Part shown: positions 61,611 to 64,000 of the stretch, in pieces | Layout: each line of letters begins with the position of its first letter | How positions within the stretch are numbered: the first letter of the stretch is position 1 | Assembly: GCA_963667205.1 (NCBI GenBank) | Contig: OY762959.1 | Location: forward strand, 1,426,001-1,490,000 | Source: CF-162 sp963667205 | Lineage (GTDB): Bacteria; Chloroflexota; Dehalococcoidia; SM23-28-2; RBG-16-64-32 | Direction: 5' to 3' | DNA length: 64,000 bases | Notes under the pieces: model-generated | Seen by the model: the letters and a program-made list of their open reading frames with translations, nothing else | Database searches by the model: none | What the model was told of the DNA's origin: nothing | Program-made: the position numbers and the translations under genes

Positions 61611-62798
61611 TCAGGCCGGATTGGAAGCGATGTCCAGCGACCCCAGGTTTCCGGCCACCACCGCCTTGCCAATCGCCATCTGTAGTATCTCGGCCGCGCC
61701 GCCACCGAGGACGACCGCCATGTTGTCGCGGTAGAACCGCTCGACGCCAACCTCAACCGTGTAGCCCCAGCCGCCGTGAATGTGCATGGCGTGCTCGGTG
61801 ACGTACTGGGCCATCGTCGTTGCGAACAGCTTCGCCATCGCGGCCTCCGAAGTGCAGCGGTGCCCGCCGACTTCCAGCGATGTCGCGTAGTAGCCGAGCA
61901 GCTTGGAGGCGCTGATCTTCGTCGCCATCTCGGCGAGCATCATCTGCACTGCCTGGAAGTTGCCGATCGGCTCGCCGAAGGCCTCCCGCTGCCGGGAGTA
62001 GGCTTCCGCTCTTTCGTACGCACCCCTGGCGATGCCGGTGGACAGGGCGCAACAGAGGATCCTGTCGACGTCGAGCGAGGCGAGCGCCAGCCTCAGCCCA
62101 TCGCCCTCATTGCCGAGCAACGCTCCCCTGGGAATGCGGACGTCGTCGAAGGTAACTTCGTTCTGGTAGGAGGACTTCATGCCGGCCATCTCGATCGGGT
62201 CAGACACCGAAATGCCGGGCGTGTCTTTCTCGACGAGGAAGGCCGAGTACTTCCGGTCCGCATCGCCGTTGCGCATCGCCGCCAGGACGATGCCGACGCT
62301 GGGATGAGGTGCGCCGAAGTTCGTGATGAGCGTCTTTCTGCCGTTGAGGACATAGTCGTCGCCGTCAGACGCCGCCGTGGTCTTGATGCCGCGGACGTCG
62401 GAGCCGGCATCCGGTTCAGTCATGACGATAGCGCCGATGACCTCTCCGCGTGCGAAGCGCGGCAGGTACTGCTTTCGCTGCTCTTCCGAACCCCCCCGGT
62501 AGATCACCTTGTAGCCGATGACCCCGGAGTGGACCATGCAGTCCATGGCGAAGCCCGGAAGGGCCGTCGCAAGCTCCTCCGCGATAATGAAGTCGGCCAG
62601 CAGATCGAGCCCGCCACCCCCATACTCGACCGGTATCGAGGCGCCCAGCCAACCCAACTCCGTGACAGCGTGGAACAGATCTATCGGGAATTCGCCCTTC
62701 CGTTCGATCTCCTGCGCGTGAGGCGCGACCTCTTTCCGGGCGAACTCCCTCACTGACCGCTGCAGTAGTTTGTGCTCGTCGCTCAGATTAAATTCCAT
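61611..62798 (-). CDS. Acyl-CoA dehydrogenase
   Basis: A 395-residue flavoprotein: MEFNLSDEHKLLQRSVREFA, WLGASIPVEYGGGGLDLLAD, GAIVMTEPDAGSDVRGIKTTA, the substrate loop NEVTFDDVRIPRGALLG, REAFGEPIGNFQAVQMMLAEM and the C-terminal MHIHGGWGYTVEVGVERFYRD. The usual catalytic EGT is GGG in VVLGGGAAEI, so the base may lie elsewhere, as in isovaleryl-type enzymes. It heads a minus-strand unit with the crotonase. A 19-base palindrome and a recurrent dyad lie in its upstream region, which it shares with the divergent thiolase. Confidence 0.93.
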   Translation of the reverse strand: MEFNLSDEHKLLQRSVREFARKEVAPHAQEIERKGEFPIDLFHAVTELGWLGASIPVEYGGGGLDLLADFIIAEELATALPGFAMDCMVHSGVIGYKVIYRGGSEEQRKQYLPRFARGEVIGAIVMTEPDAGSDVRGIKTTAASDGDDYVLNGRKTLITNFGAPHPSVGIVLAAMRNGDADRKYSAFLVEKDTPGISVSDPIEMAGMKSSYQNEVTFDDVRIPRGALLGNEGDGLRLALASLDVDRILCCALSTGIARGAYERAEAYSRQREAFGEPIGNFQAVQMMLAEMATKISASKLLGYYATSLEVGGHRCTSEAAMAKLFATTMAQYVTEHAMHIHGGWGYTVEVGVERFYRDNMAVVLGGGAAEILQMAIGKAVVAGNLGSLDIASNPA

Positions 62799-62832
62799 GG
62801 CCTACTTCCAGTGCATAGTCCGACGGGATTTC

Positions 62833-62851
62833 TTGCTTGCCGGGCAAGCAA
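62833..62851. promoter_or_regulatory. Perfect 19-base palindrome, possible operator
   Basis: TTGCTTGCCGGGCAAGCAA, nine-base arms around one G, 35 bases before the acyl-CoA dehydrogenase start. It is unlike the recurrent dyad, so a second regulator may bind here; it could also be a small hairpin in the leader. Confidence 0.5.
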
Positions 62852-62874
62852 CGATTCCTGTAAGTTAGCTGTTG

Positions 62875-62888
62875 ACCGACCGTTCGGG
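62875..62888. promoter_or_regulatory. Dyad operator, ACCGACCGNTCGGT type
   Basis: ACCGACCGTTCGGG, 12 of 13 positions, centrally placed between the divergent acyl-CoA dehydrogenase (77 bases) and thiolase-like gene (108 bases), so it could control both. Confidence 0.65.
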
Positions 62889-62995
62889 CGATCTCAGTAC
62901 ACCAGTCGAGCATTGGCGCTGTCAAGATCAGCCCTACGTAGCGGCCGTAGTCCAGAAGATGCCCAAACGCGTGCTGCCGAGGAGGCGACCGCCCC

Positions 62996-64000
62996 ATGAA
63001 TAAGAGTCATCGAGGAGAAGCGGCGATCGTCGGCATCGGCGAGGTGCCTTCCGGCGTATATCCGGACCGCCCGTGCCTGCAGAGCGCGCTGCAATCAGCG
63101 CACGACGCGATCGAGGATTCCGGGCTGCCCTACGACGAGATAGACGCCGTCATACCCGCAGGCACATTCTACGACCCCTGGTACAACACCAACATGATCT
63201 TCTCTCAGCTCGTCGAAGAGCTGGGGCTGACCGGCAAGACGAAGATGAACCTGCAGGTCGTGGCGGGCGGTGCCAGCAGCGCCGCGCTGATGGCGACGGC
63301 CGCGGGGCTGATCGCTACCGGGGCGGCCCGCTCGGTCCTCTGCGTTCACGCCGAGAAGTGGGGCTCGATGCCCAACCAGGACATGTACGACAAGCTGGCC
63401 ACGTTCGGCATCTCCCCGGAGTGGGAGGCCCCGTACGGGCTGAACATGAACGCGGTGTCAGCTCTGATCACCCAGCGCTATGCGTTCGAAACTGGCACCA
63501 CGGAAGAGCAGCTGGCCTCTGTCTGCGTGGCGCTGCGAAAGTGGGCCGAGCTTAACCCCAACGCCATGTACCAGAAGCCCCTGGCGCTTGAGGACGTACT
63601 CCGTTCCAAGCTTGTGGCCAGCCCGCTGCACGCCTTCGAGTGCAACCGGCTGGCCGACGGCGGATCGGCGTTCATTGTCACCAGCGCCGAAAGGGCGAAG
63701 TCGCTTGACACGGTGCCGGTGTACCTCCTGGGCTCCGGATCAGTAGTGACTCACTACGCGATCTCGCAGGAGACGAACATGAGCCGCTTCGGCTATGCCC
63801 GCGCGGCAGAAGAAGCGTTCGGGGTTGCCGGCCTGGGCCCCAGGGACATGGACATCGCCGAGATCTACGACTCCTACCCCGTGTTCAACCTCATCGCCCT
63901 GGAGGAGATGGGCTTCTGCAAGCGCGGCGAAGCGGGGCAGTTCGTCTTAGACGGTCACACCTGGCCCGGCGGATCGTTGCCGATGACTACGAACGGCGGC
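62996..64000 (+). CDS. Thiolase-like protein (SCP2-thiolase family), 5' part
   Basis: The first 335 residues of a thiolase-fold protein; the end lies beyond the window. It opens MNKSHRGEAAIVGIGEVPSG and has LTGKTKMNLQVVAGGASSAALMA where thiolases carry the acyl-accepting Cys (GGACSSG). No Cys is present there. The later IAEIYDSYPVFNLIALEEMGFCKRGEAG and WPGGSLPMTTNGG match SCP2-type thiolases. AGGAGG lies ten bases before the ATG. A Cys-less thiolase fold may work as a subunit with another protein. It is divergent from the dehydrogenase-crotonase unit. Confidence 0.87.
   Translation, partial: MNKSHRGEAAIVGIGEVPSGVYPDRPCLQSALQSAHDAIEDSGLPYDEIDAVIPAGTFYDPWYNTNMIFSQLVEELGLTGKTKMNLQVVAGGASSAALMATAAGLIATGAARSVLCVHAEKWGSMPNQDMYDKLATFGISPEWEAPYGLNMNAVSALITQRYAFETGTTEEQLASVCVALRKWAELNPNAMYQKPLALEDVLRSKLVASPLHAFECNRLADGGSAFIVTSAERAKSLDTVPVYLLGSGSVVTHYAISQETNMSRFGYARAAEEAFGVAGLGPRDMDIAEIYDSYPVFNLIALEEMGFCKRGEAGQFVLDGHTWPGGSLPMTTNGG

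Noticed and set aside
1..64000. Defence island, prophage, integrative element or CRISPR array
   Set aside because: No integrase, transposase, phage structural gene, restriction or Cas gene, tRNA-adjacent repeat or regularly spaced repeat was found.

Overview
The window is 64 kb of GC-rich bacterial chromosome, densely coding on both strands, with strong AGGAGG-type ribosome binding sites and many ATGA-type start/stop overlaps. I see no rRNA, tRNA, CRISPR, prophage, transposase or replication origin. The gene content is many short-chain dehydrogenases (seven, one of them frameshifted), four luciferase-like flavin/F420 oxidoreductases, three AMP-forming acyl-CoA ligases, two acyl-CoA dehydrogenases, CoA transferases, crotonases, a P450 with its ferredoxin, Gfo/Idh/MocA oxidoreductases and SnoaL-like proteins. 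This repertoire resembles aerobic heterotrophic Chloroflexota (Dehalococcoidia/SAR202-like); an actinobacterial relative cannot be excluded from sequence alone.

Layout. 0-3 kb: an operon on the minus strand (family III CoA transferase, oxalate-CoA-ligase-like enzyme, ketopantoate-reductase-like enzyme). 3.3-6.8 kb: two ABC-2 type exporter pairs with overlapping genes. 6.9-16.5 kb: mixed metabolic genes (frameshifted SDR, alpha/beta hydrolase, UbiE-like methyltransferase with a membrane protein, dodecin, an aminotransferase interrupted by an amber codon, NnrE-like epimerase, acyl-CoA ligase and dehydrogenase). 16.8-20.9 kb, plus strand: GNAT, a large PEP-utilising rifampin-phosphotransferase-like enzyme, and two tandem PQ-loop/SemiSWEET-like membrane genes. 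21-25.9 kb: an MMPL exporter with an in-frame stop, its overlapping lipoprotein binding protein carrying a 19-base homopolymer, decayed regulatory genes and a peroxiredoxin. 26-39 kb: aldolase, ferredoxin-P450, SDR, cyclase, hydroxyacid dehydrogenase, flavin enzyme, two tandem Gfo/Idh genes (one frameshifted), Zn-alcohol dehydrogenase, lipoprotein, two SnoaL paralogues. 39-50 kb: DM13 protein, CoA hydrolase/transferase, a five-gene plus-strand operon (luciferase-like enzyme, acyl-CoA ligase, EthD protein, TetR regulator, SDR), more SDRs, an Ldh2-type dehydrogenase and an AttH/DUF7064-like protein. 50-64 kb: luciferase-like enzyme, an Anbu/proteasome-like protein, ABM monooxygenase, a spermidine/iron-type ABC importer operon ending in two SDRs, a second AttH/DUF7064-like gene with another luciferase-like neighbour, crotonase, acyl-CoA dehydrogenase and a partial thiolase-like gene.

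The main unifying observation is a recurrent dyad close to ACCGACCGNTCGGT. It lies between genes at seven good sites and one half site from 33 to 63 kb, ahead of the luciferase-like, Gfo/Idh, AttH-like, ABC importer and acyl-CoA dehydrogenase/thiolase units. One site is ahead of the operon that encodes the only TetR regulator in the window. This suggests one dispersed catabolic regulon that activates acids as CoA esters and oxidises them with flavin and NAD(P) enzymes. Several genes are broken by a single base (two frameshifts, two amber codons). TAG also ends other intact genes here, so these are lesions or sequencing errors, not recoding.
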